A stretch of DNA of 64,000 bases from Epiperipatus broadwayi (lineage: Eukaryota > Onychophora > Udeonychophora > Euonychophora > Peripatidae). This document shows positions 37,050-48,274 of the stretch, piece after piece. The notes under the pieces are model-generated. The model had not been told where the DNA came from, did no database searches, and worked only from the letters and a program-made list of their open reading frames with translations. Position numbers and translations under genes: made by a program. Each line of letters opens with the position of its first letter. Within the stretch, counting starts at the first letter, position 1. Where the stretch lies: NCBI GenBank assembly GCA_028023455.1, contig JAQFVV010012405.1, positions 2,543,149-2,607,148 on the forward strand. Reading direction: 5' to 3'.

Positions 37050-38713
37050 GATATTTTTATCAGTTCTTTTATAAAGTCATCTGAGGTGAAAACAACACCT
37101 TGATTGAAAACAGAGTTTTATTTTTATCGCTCTAATCCCTTGGAATCTTATATACATATTTTTACTTAGGGGATTTCTAATAGATAGAAATTTTGTTTAC
37201 ATAATTAAAAAAATTCAAAAATAAGTATGGTGTTTTTAAATTTCAAAATCAGAATAATAATAATACAATATTTATATTTATTCAGACCTTTTTAAAATAT
37301 TAATTTCATAATGAAATTTTATTTTAAACCCAGAGTTATTTATCCATTTACTTATTATTATTTTATTTTAGGAAATATAGAAAAATATCTACAAAAATTT
37401 ATTCTGTGTTTATTTCTACTTTTCCTTTATTTTTCATATATATATATTCATATACACTATATTAGTGTGTGTTATGTAACCGAACTGGTTACAATATTTT
37501 ACATTCAATATTTTTAATTTTGTATTATTTGCAATCATATGGAACTTATTTTCTGTAGATATGAAATGCTATGATTAATTTAGCTGTGCCATTCTTTGTG
37601 TAATTTTTTTTTTAATATAATGTGCACATAAACTAGTTGTTTTTATGAATGCTCATGATCCAATATTATTCATCAAAACATTGAATTAGAAACAAACTTT
37701 ACTTGAATTAAAATTAAACAGTCTAAATGACAGTGAATTAAGTTTTATAATGTGTGCTGAGGTATATACAAGGTTAACTTTTTTGCTATTTTTTTAGTTC
37801 ATACTCAGTGATCAGAAGACTTTTGATAATATTTATTGATTGGAATGAATTTCATTTTAAATAAATTTTAATAAATGTAAGTCTTCTATTGCTATCAAAA
37901 TTGTAGTTACAAATTTTTTTAAAATGCATAAATACTAATTATTTTATATTGTGAGGTAAATTTAATCTTTACGCCCATCTTGAGATGAAATGAAATTAAT
38001 TGGCATTCACTATAAACAAAACTACAAGTATTAGAAAGCAAAAGTATTATTATTATTATGGTGATAACTCTTAACATCTTTAGAGTAATACAAACTGACC
38101 AGAATTGAAGTCTTTTAAAAGAATAACATTAGCTTTAATCTTTATTTCTGGAATCCCAATGCCAATGAAGATTTATTAAAGCTAGATTTTACAGAAGGTT
38201 ATGCTGAATTTGATTCTGATAACATTCTCATTTGATTTACAGTTTATGCATTCATTTTTTAAAAGTATATATTTGTGATGTTAATTTTTTTTTTTTTTTT
38301 AGTAGGTATTACTTTTTTCTATCTGCCAGTTTTAGTTTACTACATTGTTTTTTAATAGATTTTTTATAATGTGGCAAAGAAATAAGAATAAAAAATTTTT
38401 TAAAACTTTAATTATAGTTAATATGCATTCTTTTAAATCTTATGAGTATACATTTTTTTAGTAGAGATATAAAAAATGAAATCAGACTGACTGTACATTT
38501 TTATAAGCACCCCAAAAATACTTTTTTTAAAAAAATAATATAGTTTCACCTAATCCCATGCTTAAAAATTTAAAAACGAATATAAAGTTTGTAATCATTT
38601 TGTATTAAAAAATGATACATTTTTATTCATTTATTTCTATGTGATTTTGTATTTTCAATTTCATGTTTACACTTTTTTCTATACATTTTTTTTTTTGAGA
38701 GTATAATATATAT
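37050..38713. other. AT-rich non-coding sequence
   Basis: Nothing supportable. Confidence 0.5.
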
Positions 38714-38717
38714 ATAT

Positions 38718-41700
38718 TGTAACCAAAATTAATGAGTTCAAATAGAAATAACTAAGTAAAGGTTCAAAATATAATTTACCATCAAGAGTTATAAGCAAAT
38801 TATTAATAACCAGTATTTGACTCAGGTATATGGAAATCACGTGAAGTGAGTACACTAGTAATTCAATAAAATATAACTCAGGTATACAAACAGTAATCTT
38901 ACCCACTTTCATTTCTTGGTTTGATGTTAAGTGCATGTTTAAACAAATACTAAGTGAATATGGTCTAGCAGGGCGCCACTAGATTATCTGAATCTAGACA
39001 CGGTTATATCTGATAACCTTTTACATGTACCGGGTTTGAATCCCTTTTTGGTACTTTATTTCTAATAAAAATGAGAGATTTTGCTTTTTGAGCCATATCA
39101 CTATAAGCACTAATAGTTAGGTAAAAGTAAAACATCTTTAAACCAAAGTGGAGTATATTAGACATAAATCATTTCTCAGATCTTAACATAACAAATGTGT
39201 TTCAATATTTTATAAGTTCACTAGCTCAGATTATATATAACTAATTTAGGATGGCAATTCACTCATCCTTGCATGAAATAGATGATGGGATGTGGTTATA
39301 ATAATACTAAGAGATCACTAAATATTATGAAATTAATATTTATTTATGGCCTTTAAACAGTTAAACAGCTCATTAATTAAAACGTTGATAATGATGATGA
39401 TGACGATAATAATAACAATAATGACAAGGGTTTCAACTACAGCTCTAGGACTAAGCCTAAACATAAAACTAAATTTTATAAAGAAATGCATAATTATTGC
39501 TTAAGTTTAGCATACTTACTTATATCTTAAATAACTAATATTCAACCATTGATGATGATGAATAATCACACTTAACAAAGACTACACTTAATGAAATATA
39601 TACGCCTCGTTTAATAAAACAAACTAATATTTATTACTACATTTCTAACGTATACATAAAAATTTCTAGATAAATATGAAAATTGACATGAATAATAATA
39701 ATAATTGATTATATAACAATCCTCAGATTAATTTTAAGTTCTTCCCCCTTTCCCTTCAAATGTATTTTGTATTAAGTTGGACGTCACATTGACCATGATT
39801 TTCACTCCATGAGAAAAGTATTAAGAAAAAATATTATCTGCTCATTGGCACACATACTTTAAAATCCAACATGTAAATAGAATATAAATAGAAATGTTAG
39901 TAAAATTGAAAGAGCAAGTTTTAGAAACAAGTTTTAAATTATTTCTCCCCCCTCTCTTCTACCTCAAAAATGCTATACTTAATGAAACAAACTAATCTAA
40001 TATTCTAACACTACTTGTTATTCTACATTCAATCGCAATTATACACATATAAAATATCATTATGTATGTGCGTGTTTTATCCCATAATAACAAAATATTA
40101 TTAAAACCAAAATAATAATATTAGTTAAAACTAAAATCATAATACCATAAAAAAAAAAAATTGTTTTACATATTCATATTTCATAACTGTAAAATTAATA
40201 AACATATAATTTTGATACATTCAAGATAATTTATGAAGCTCAAAGTTATTTTTAGTAAGACATTCTTGTTTTTAATTGATCTGAATAGTCTTTAAAAGTT
40301 CTTTAAATCAAATATACCACTTTATTGCTAAAATGTTTATTAAGACTGATATCATAAAGAAAATAGATATAAAAAGTCATATTACCGATCTTTTGTGGCG
40401 AATTTCCAAGGGTTCAAACTTGTCTTGTATAATGTTTATATTTCTGTAGCTACCATTTCCGTTTTACTGGGAACAATCTCTTTCTTGAGGTGGATAACTA
40501 TTTGATGATGATGACTCTATTGAGGTTATTTGCTTTAGTGGACAATTTGGAAATCATTATAGTAAATTTTCTTCTCTTCTTGTCAAGCATGTGGATGAAA
40601 TACAGCAGTTGTTTTCCCATTTGTAAATTTTCTTGAGTTCAAAATCAGTTGTTGTAACAATTAATTGGACTTGATGATTAATATTTATCAGTAGATTAAT
40701 TCATCTTCTTTGAATGCAGGTGAATGCTTTCTTCCTTCTATTAAAAACATCTTATTTATCTGGTCAGTTGAAAGGTGTAGAATATTATTTTAGACACATC
40801 TTTTCTTTCCTATGTGATGTGCAGCTTCCTCCAGATGGTCGGGACCGATGGAATATACATATAATTTTTCTAGCAAGCCATTTTTTTATATTTTCAGCAT
40901 TCAATTGGATAGTTTAATAATCTAAATCAATCACAATAATAATCTAAGACAGCTTTTTATATCCAATTTTTAGCTAACTTAACCAATCAGAGATAGCATC
41001 ACTTGCTATTTTTGGACAAATTTGTTTTAATTAGATCTCTAATTTATTTTCAACCAAAGTATTTTTCAACTGAAAAGTTTAATCCTTTTTCCAGACACTT
41101 TTGTTTTAAAAAAAAAATAGACTCAATTCTTATTTCCTTTCTTTTGTTTTTTCTTTCTTTTTAACATCCAGGTAACACTTCAAATCTTTGAGCTTCCTTC
41201 TTTAGATCTTGATAAGACAATTTCAAAAATTATAGCTCCAAAGTGACAATCATTTACAAAAAATTTACTACAAAGATCGATATCTGATTAAACAGATTTC
41301 CTGTTTTAACAAAAAAAAATTGTACAAAAAAAAATAATTTAACAGATTTAATACTTCCTTTTCTTTCAATATTTAGGAAATGTAAAATTTTGTATGTAAT
41401 GTACACACATCCTGCATTCTTTCAAATCATTCATAAACTATCCTTAAATACTATAATTGCTAGCTTAGTAATTATAAACCAATTATTTAATTAAATCTGT
41501 AACTTTTAAATCCCACTTATCATTAAAGAAAAGCAAAATAAAAGTATAGAATAAAAAATGTTAGAATTGATCAAGCATAGGTTAGTTTTAAAGAAAATTA
41601 AAATGTTTAATATTTGAAATATAAAACAATTAAATAATTTACACATACATTGCCTATATGTATGCATTATAACTTTGCTTTTTAAAGAAAAATTAAATAT

Positions 41701-41934
41701 TAAATAGTTTAAATGTGTGTATTACCTTTCTATCAACACACACACAAATAAAGCATATAATTGTTGTCCCATTCTTTCTGTTTAAAGCTTTTGAAATTGG
41801 ACCTTGTAGGGTTTAAACTTGGATGCCCTACAACTTCTTTTATGGTTATATAAAATTGTGATGATGATTTTGTTTGACCTTTTCTACATGCACATTACTA
41901 TAAATTTGGCTAGTGACCAAATTGTAATGGCACA
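38718..41934 (-). repeat. 3' LTR (about 3.2 kb)
   Basis: Plus-strand ends are tgtaaccaaaat and taatggcaca; read in element sense the LTR runs TGTGCC...GGTTACA. A 67-codon open frame at 40714-40917 occurs in both LTRs, with three or four differences, and has no recognisable motif; it is probably incidental. The terminal 90 bp differ from the other LTR by several small rearrangements. Confidence 0.92.
38961..39060 (+). other. tRNA-like remnant inside the LTR
   Basis: tggtctagcagg (38961-38972) is a full match to the pol III A-box consensus, and gggtttgaatccc (39032-39044) is a good B box. Between them lie two hairpins (gtctag/ctagac and ggttat/ataacc). The A-to-B spacing of about 70 nt is longer than in a standard tRNA. 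The same segment is at 45297-45390 in the other LTR, so it was captured before the last transposition. It could be an old SINE fragment co-opted as LTR sequence. Confidence 0.4.
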
Positions 41935-41950
41935 ACTTTCTCCCCCTTCG
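41935..41950 (-). other. Polypurine tract
   Basis: On the minus strand CGAAGGGGGAGAAAGT lies directly before the LTR start TGTGCC, the expected site of plus-strand priming. Confidence 0.85.
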
Positions 41951-42131
41951 GATAAAATCATCAGCACTTTTGTTTTAACTATATTTTTAAAAAAAAAATC
42001 TTAACTAATAAATACACTAATAATAATAAACACTTATAATATATATAAAAAAATTAACTACTGCTAAATATATTTTTCATTAAAAAAAAAAAAAAAACCT
42101 AAAAATAATTTATTTGGAGATCTTTGCCAGG

Positions 42132-42320
42132 CTATTCTGCTGAAGTATAAGGGATCAAACTCCTAGCATTATAGGTCCCCTTATTCCCATCAAGAGCAGC
42201 AAGCATAAAGGCATTCTCCCCTATTTTCTTGGTAATTTGGAATGGCTTTTTCTTTTCAAACCATATTGTGGTCTGCATAAAAATGCACCTGTACATCCAG
42301 TCCCTTTTTAATATTTCCAT
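42132..42320 (-). pseudogene. Integrase C-terminal tail
   Basis: The 62-codon frame contains FQITKKIGENAFMLAALDGN followed by a KGTYNARSLIPY-like stretch. This matches the end of Gypsy-type integrases, where a beta-rich SH3-like domain (W-x-GPF-x-I, then KxGxNAF) is followed by NARSLKPY. The upstream integrase core with its DDE residues and the HHCC finger are absent, so only the terminal piece of pol survived an internal deletion. It overlaps the end of the gag-like frame by about 65 bp in a different frame and stops about 180 bp before the polypurine tract. The methionine at the start of the frame is not a natural start. Confidence 0.75.
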
Positions 42321-43716
42321 TTTTCATCTTGACTGGATATTTATAAAACATATCTGGAGGATTTATTTTATATAACCTCCTCTTACAAACTCTATTTAGA
42401 AATATGGACTCTCTATACCATACATACTTTATTTTTAAACTTTCCAGAAAGATCGACTCTCTGTACCATATATAATTCATCCTTAAATCTTCCAGAGAGA
42501 TTGATTCTCTGGGCCATGTATAATTTATTTTTAAATTTTCTAGAAAGGTTGACTCTTTGTACCATATATACTTCATCCTTAAATCTTCCAGAGAGATTGA
42601 TTCTCTGGGCCATGTATAATTTATTTTTAAATTTTCTAAAAAGGTTGACTCTTTGTACCAAATATAAGGCACACTTAAATTTAACAGAGCATTTAAATTT
42701 TTCAGAGAGATTGATTCTCTGTCTGATACACACTGGACATTTACATTTTTCAGAGAGATTGCCTCTCTGTACCAGATATAACTTATTTTTGACTTTTCCA
42801 GAGCAGTTGAATTTTTCAGAGAGATTTGGACATTTACATTTTTCAGAAAGATTGTCTCTCTATACCATATATAAGGTATCTCCAATCTATTTGAGAAGAC
42901 AGATTTTTGAAACCACACATGCTGGTTAGTTACTAGATTGAGAACTACAGACTGTTGAAACTTTTGCTCTCTTTCTAAAATAACTGGTTTCATCTTCCTT
43001 ATTGCCTCTCTTAAATCAATCATCTTATTGGATGCATGAAGTTTTTCTTCCAATTCTCGTTTCCTTCTTTTCACTTCATGATCTATCCCAATCTGCTCTC
43101 TGTCCATCACCTCATGTATTCTTTTTACTGAGAGATTAGATTTTATGGCTACTATTGGCCTTTCCACTTCTTGTGATCTACTCTCCTCTATCAGTATATT
43201 AGCTGATTTACCTATTTCTTCCTCTAATCTCTCGCTCCTTTCTCTATTATCAGTAGTCTGACAATCTAGCTTATCTTTTAACACTAGTGATCTTTGACTA
43301 CCTTCTATTATGCTCTCTATGGATTGACATATCCTTTGTCCTAGACTTTCCATACTTTTCTTACTCTCTTCTCTTAGACTCTCTATACTTTTCTCCATCT
43401 TTTGTTCTAGATTTATCATACTTTTATTATCTTCTCTCATACTTCTGAGCATCTGCATTATCATGTCCATGTCTGATGGTGCCATCTTTGCTATTTGAGC
43501 CTGGCCCACTTCTGACTCCTCATCTACTTCCACACTTGAGGCCGTATTACTGCTACTAACATTAAAGGCATCTTCCTCTACTTCCTCTCTTTCCTTTTGT
43601 GTTTTTAAGAAAACCTCCCCATCCTCTTCTTCAGTATGAAAACGATCACTGATTCCTGGTATTGGGGCACCTTCCTCTTCCATAACCTCTTCCATACTAT
43701 AATTTAGTTCACTCAT
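42256..43716 (-). CDS. Gag-like coiled-coil protein with 16-residue repeats
   Basis: 486 codons, the longest open frame in the window. Residues 1-75 are acidic (start MSELNYSMEEVMEEEG). Residues about 80-270 are Glu/Lys/Met-rich heptad-like sequence (MDMIMQMLRSMREDNKSM; SLREESKKSMESLGQR), a predicted coiled coil as in the N-terminal part of many arthropod and mollusc Gypsy Gag proteins. Residues about 285-445 are a tandem 16-residue repeat of the form YIWYRESIFLENLKIN, with Y, W, RES and L spaced regularly. No CCHC knuckle is readable in this frame, though a parallel frame over the repeats reads Cys-rich (CKCPVC). The last 40 residues run out over the integrase remnant. It lies between the tandem leader repeats and the pol tail, where gag belongs. 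The start is the first ATG after the leader. Confidence 0.7.
   Translation of the reverse strand: MSELNYSMEEVMEEEGAPIPGISDRFHTEEEDGEVFLKTQKEREEVEEDAFNVSSSNTASSVEVDEESEVGQAQIAKMAPSDMDMIMQMLRSMREDNKSMINLEQKMEKSIESLREESKKSMESLGQRICQSIESIIEGSQRSLVLKDKLDCQTTDNRERSERLEEEIGKSANILIEESRSQEVERPIVAIKSNLSVKRIHEVMDREQIGIDHEVKRRKRELEEKLHASNKMIDLREAIRKMKPVILEREQKFQQSVVLNLVTNQHVWFQKSVFSNRLEIPYIWYRETIFLKNVNVQISLKNSTALEKSKISYIWYREAISLKNVNVQCVSDRESISLKNLNALLNLSVPYIWYKESTFLENLKINYTWPRESISLEDLRMKYIWYKESTFLENLKINYTWPRESISLEDLRMNYIWYRESIFLESLKIKYVWYRESIFLNRVCKRRLYKINPPDMFYKYPVKMKNGNIKKGLDVQVHFYADHNMV
42413..42870 (-). repeat. 48-bp minisatellite within the gag-like frame
   Basis: Eight to ten imperfect copies of a 48-bp unit alternate between two subtypes, one coding YIWYKESTFLENLKIN and one coding YTWPRESISLEDLRMK. 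The inner four copies are nearly identical, which indicates recent expansion. Because 48 is a multiple of three, all copies stay in frame, and two other frames (42413-42733 minus, 42501-42929 plus) stay open across the same DNA for the same reason. Confidence 0.85.
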
Positions 43717-44164
43717 GTTATAAAACTATATATATCCCATCTGTACTTCCCTGACCATCAGAAATCCACACATCTTCTCCCTGTCTGACACCTATTCTGA
43801 CCAACTGACTGATTTGATTTTCACCTTATTATGCATTTACAAATACAACAAAAAAAAATTTTAATATCCTTATTTAATGAACTACACAACAATAATCTAT
43901 ATAGTGCATGTCTGTCTGTAATAGCCCAAATTATACATTCATCCATTCTCCCAGAAATCCGACAGATATTGACAGTCCACAGAATGACTAGCAGTTCACA
44001 ATCTTGAGATAAATAAAAGAATTCAGTCACAGCACTATAATCACACAATGCATCACGAGCACTCAGAAGATCATCCCAATTCGATCACTATTAACTACCA
44101 CAACCCTTGATTAAATGAAGCAAAACTCTGTTGCAATAAAAGATGTATTAAGTCTTAGGGGCTA

Positions 44165-44465
44165 AAATAGATAAACTATGCCTTGCTCTCTCTCTTGGAG
44201 TCTTATGTGGCAAGTATCAAGGAATGCCCTGCTTATTATAGACTACAAAAACGAAACCTTGCTCTCTCTCTTGGAGACTTATAGGCTGATATCATGGCAG
44301 GACTGCTGTTAACTGCTTCATGATAACATAAGAATAACATATGAACTTGATTGGAAAATTATGCCATGCTCTCTCTCTTGGAGACTTATAGGCTGGTATC
44401 ATGGCAGGTCTGCTGTTAACTGCTTCATGATAAAATAAAGATAACATATAAATTGGGTTGGAGCA
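44165..44465 (-). repeat. Tandem repeats in the retrotransposon leader
   Basis: Three copies of a block containing gctctctctcttggag occur at 44184, 44261 and 44368. The last two also share gacttataggctg, atcatggcagg and ctgctgttaactgcttcatg (unit 107 bp). They lie in the 5' leader between the primer-binding site and the gag-like frame. A 63-codon open frame at 44292-44483 is a by-product. Confidence 0.85.
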
Positions 44466-45029
44466 GTGAATGGGTTTGATCATTCATAAGTTACACGAAA
44501 TACATAGCATTCTCAAGGCAATGACAAAACTCTCCACTCATCATCAAAACTGCAATCTAACCAACCAAACTCCAACGATCAACCATCCAATCAAACCTCT
44601 AAAATCATAGACTTTTTACAAAATGAACTCCCCAAACACACATGAGACTACTATTCCATAATTCATCACTATTACTATGCCTATCCTATCTGGCAATAAA
44701 TTATTTTAATGTTCCACAAAAAAAATCTATTATTTATTTCACCTTTGTCTTAAGTTGTGATATTCATCTCTATTTTCAAAATTGATAAAAAAAAAAAAAA
44801 AAACAAGCTGTTTTATGGCTGTACCCATTTTATCATCATCAATGAAAAATTAAATCATATTAAACATCATCATTCAAAATAAGACTGTTTGGCCAAGAAA
44901 ATTTTGTAAGACAAAAAAAAAATTTTTACTGAAAAAAAAATTTTACTAAAAAAAAATTTCTCTATTTTTAACCACACATCTCCCATCACTCTATAGACTC
45001 TCTTTTTCAGGTATATGGTAAAATATCAG

Positions 45030-45047
45030 GCCCCAGTTGGGTGTCCA
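45030..45047 (-). other. Primer-binding site
   Basis: Minus strand TGGACACCCAACTGGGGC begins one base inside the 5' LTR. It resembles the tRNA-Lys type Gypsy site TGGCGCCCAACGTGGGGC, and the 27-33 kb element uses nearly the same site. Confidence 0.75.
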
Positions 45048-45048
45048 T

Positions 45049-48000
45049 TGTAACCAAAATAAATGAATCAAAAAAAAAAGTTACCATACCTGAGTAGTCC
45101 ATTGAATGATCATAAGTAAAGGTTGATCAAATTATTAATAACCAGTATTATATGAAATCACGTATAGGGAAATCACGTGAAGTGAGTACACTAGTAATTC
45201 AATAAAATATAACTCAGGTATACAAACAGTAATCTTACCCACTTTCATTTCTTGGTTTGATGTTAAGTGCATGTTTAAACAAATACTAAGTGAATATGGT
45301 CTAGCAGGGCGCCACTAGATTATCTGAATCTAGACACGGTTATATCTGATAACCTTTTACATGTACCGGGTTTGAATCCCTTTTTGGTACTTTATTTCTA
45401 ATAAAAATGAGAGATTTTGCTTTTTGAGCCATATCACTATAAGCACTAATAGTTAGGTAAAAGTAAAACATCTTTAAACCAAAGTGGAGTATATTAGACA
45501 TAAATCATTTCTCAGATCTTAACATAACAAATGTGTTTCAATATTTTATAAGTTCACTAGCTCAGATTATATATAACTAATTTAGGATGGCAATTCACTC
45601 ATCCTTGCATGAAATAGATGATGGGATGTGGTTATAATAATACTAAGAGATCACTAAATATTATGAAATTAATATTTATTTATGGCCTTTAAACAGCTCA
45701 TTAATTAAAACGTTGATAATGATGATGATGACGATAATAATAACAATAATGACAAGGGTTTCAACTACAGCTCTAGGACTAAGCCTAAACATAAAACTAA
45801 ATTTTATAAAGAAATGCATAATTATTGCTTAAGTTTAGCATACTTACTTATATCTTAAATAACTAATATTCAACCATTGATGATGATGAATAATCACACT
45901 TAACAAAGACTACACTTAATGAAATATATACGCCTCGTTTAATAAAACAAACTAATATTTATTACTACATTTCTAACGTATACATAAAAATTTCTAGATA
46001 AATATGAAAATTGACATGAATAATAATAATAATTGATTATATAACAATCCTCAGATTAATTTTAAGTTCTTCCCCCTTTCCCTTCAAATGTATTTTGTAT
46101 TAAGTTGGACGTCACATTGACCATGATTTTCACTCCATGAGAAAAGTATTAAGAAAAAATATTATCTGCTCATTGGCACACATACTTTAAAATCCAACAT
46201 GTAAATAGAATATAAATAGAAATGTTAGTAAAATTGAAAGAGCAAGTTTTAGAAACAAGTTTTAAATTATTTCTCCCCCCTCTCTTCTACCTCAAAAATG
46301 CTATACTTAATGAAACAAACTAATCTAATATTCTAACACTACTTGTTATTCCACATTCACTCCCAATTTTACACATATAAAATATCATTATGTATGTGCG
46401 TGTTTTATCCCATAATAACAAAATATTATTAAAACCAAAATAATAATATTAGTTAAAACTAAAATCATAATACCATAAAAAAAAAAATTGTTTTACATAT
46501 TCATATTTCATAACTGTAAAATTAATAAACATATAATTTTGATACATTCAAGATAATTTATGAAGCTCAAAGTTATTTTTAGTAAGACATTCTTGTTTTT
46601 AATTGATCTGAATAGTCTTTAAAAGTTCTTTAAATCAAATATACCACTTTATTGCTAAAATGTTTATTAAGACTGATATCATAAAGAAAATAGATATAAA
46701 AAGTCATATTACCGATCTTTTGTGGCGAATTTCCAAGGGTTCAAACTTGTCTTGTATAATGTTTATATTTCTGTAGCTACCATTTCCGTTTTACTGGGAA
46801 CAATCTCTTTCTTGAGGTGGATAACTATTTGATGATGATGACTCTATTGAGGTTATTTGCTTTAGTGGACAATTTGGAAATCATTATAGTAAATTTTCTT
46901 CTCTTCTTGTCAAGCATGTGGATGAAATACAGCAGTTGTTTTCCCATTTGTAAATTTTCTTGAGTTCAAAATCAGTTGTTGTAACAATTAATTGGACTTG
47001 ATGATTAATATTTATCAGTAGATTAATTCATCTTCTTTGAATGCAGGTGAATGCTTTCTTCCTTCTATTAAAAACATCTTATTTATCTGGTCAGTTGAAA
47101 GGTGTAGAATATTATTTTAGACACATCTTTTCTTTCCTATGTGATGTGCAGCTTCCTCCAGATGGTCGGGACCGATGGGACACACATATAATTTTTCTAG
47201 CAAGCCATTTTTTTATATGTTCAGCATTCAATTGGATAGTTTAATAATCTAAATCAATCACAATAATAATCTAAGACAGCTTTTTATATCCAATTTTTAG
47301 CTAACTTAACCAATCAGAGATAGCATCACTTGCTATTTTTGGACAAATTTGTTTTAATTAGATCTCTAATTTATTTTCAACCAAAGTATTTTTCAACTGA
47401 AAAGTTTAATCCTTTTTCCAGACACTTTTGTTTTAAAAAAAAAAATAGACTCAATTCTTATTTCCTTTCTTTTGTTTTTTCTTTCTTTTTAACATCCAGG
47501 TAACACTTCAAATCTTTGAGCTTCCTTCTTTAGATCTTGATAAGACAATTTCAAAAATTATAGCTCCAAAGTGACAATCATTTACAAAAAATTTACTACA
47601 AAGATCGATATCTGATTAAACAGATTTCCTGTTTTAACAAAAAAAAATTGTACAAAAAAAAATAATTTAACAGATTTAATACTTCCTTTTCTTTCAATAT
47701 TTAGGAAATGTAAAATTTTGTATGTAATGTACACACATCCTCCATTCTTTCAAATCATTCATAGACTAACCTTAAATACTATAATTGCTAGCTTAGTAAT
47801 TATAAACCAATTATTTAATTAAATCTGTAACTTTTAAATCCCACTTATCATTAAAGAAAAGCAAAATAAAAGTATAGAATAAAAAATGTTAGAATTGATC
47901 AAGCATAGGTTAGTTTTAAAGAAAATTAAAATGTTTAATATTTGAAATATAAAACAATTAAATAATTTACACATACATTGCCTATATGTATGCATTATAA

Positions 48001-48262
48001 CTTTGCTTTTTAAAGAAAAATTAAATATTAAATAGTTTAAATGTGTGTATTACCTTTCTATCAACACACACACAAATAAAGCATATAATTGTTGTCCCAT
48101 TCTTTCTGTTTAAAGCTTTTGAAATTGGATCTTGTAGGGTTTAAACTTGGATGCCCTACAACTTCTTTTATGGTTATATAAAATTGTGATGATGATTTTG
48201 TTTGACCTTTTCTACATGCACATTACTATAAATTTGGCTAGTGACCAAATTGTAATGGCACA
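45049..48262 (-). repeat. 5' LTR (about 3.2 kb)
   Basis: Near-identical to 38718-41934, the notable differences being small indels near 45070-45170 and a few substitutions (for example near 46354 and 47180). A TATA-like gatataaaaagctg on the minus strand (near 47291-47277) is a candidate promoter, about 970 bp into the LTR. Confidence 0.92.
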
Positions 48263-48274
48263 ATATATATAGTT

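Larger units (their letters stand above)
38714..48266 (-). mobile_element. Complete but non-autonomous LTR retrotransposon with giant LTRs
   Basis: Direct repeats 38718-41934 and 45049-48262 (about 3.2 kb each) differ by only a handful of substitutions and small indels, chiefly in the outer 100 bp. They enclose 3.1 kb. ATAT flanks the element on both sides. The primer-binding site lies one base inside the right LTR and a polypurine tract abuts the left LTR, so the element reads on the minus strand with the 5' LTR on the right. The internal region holds tandem leader repeats, a gag-like frame and an integrase C-terminal remnant. Protease, reverse transcriptase, RNase H and the integrase core are missing. 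This is a Ty3/Gypsy-type deletion derivative that must move in trans. Confidence 0.92.

Noticed and set aside
42501-42929. 142-codon plus-strand open frame rich in Leu, as a gene
   Set aside because: It is the antisense of the 48-bp repeats; a repeat length divisible by three keeps several frames open at once.
40714-47244. Identical 67-codon open frames at 40714-40917 and 47041-47244, as a duplicated gene
   Set aside because: Both lie at the same place in the two LTRs of one retrotransposon; duplication is explained by the LTRs and no protein motif is present.
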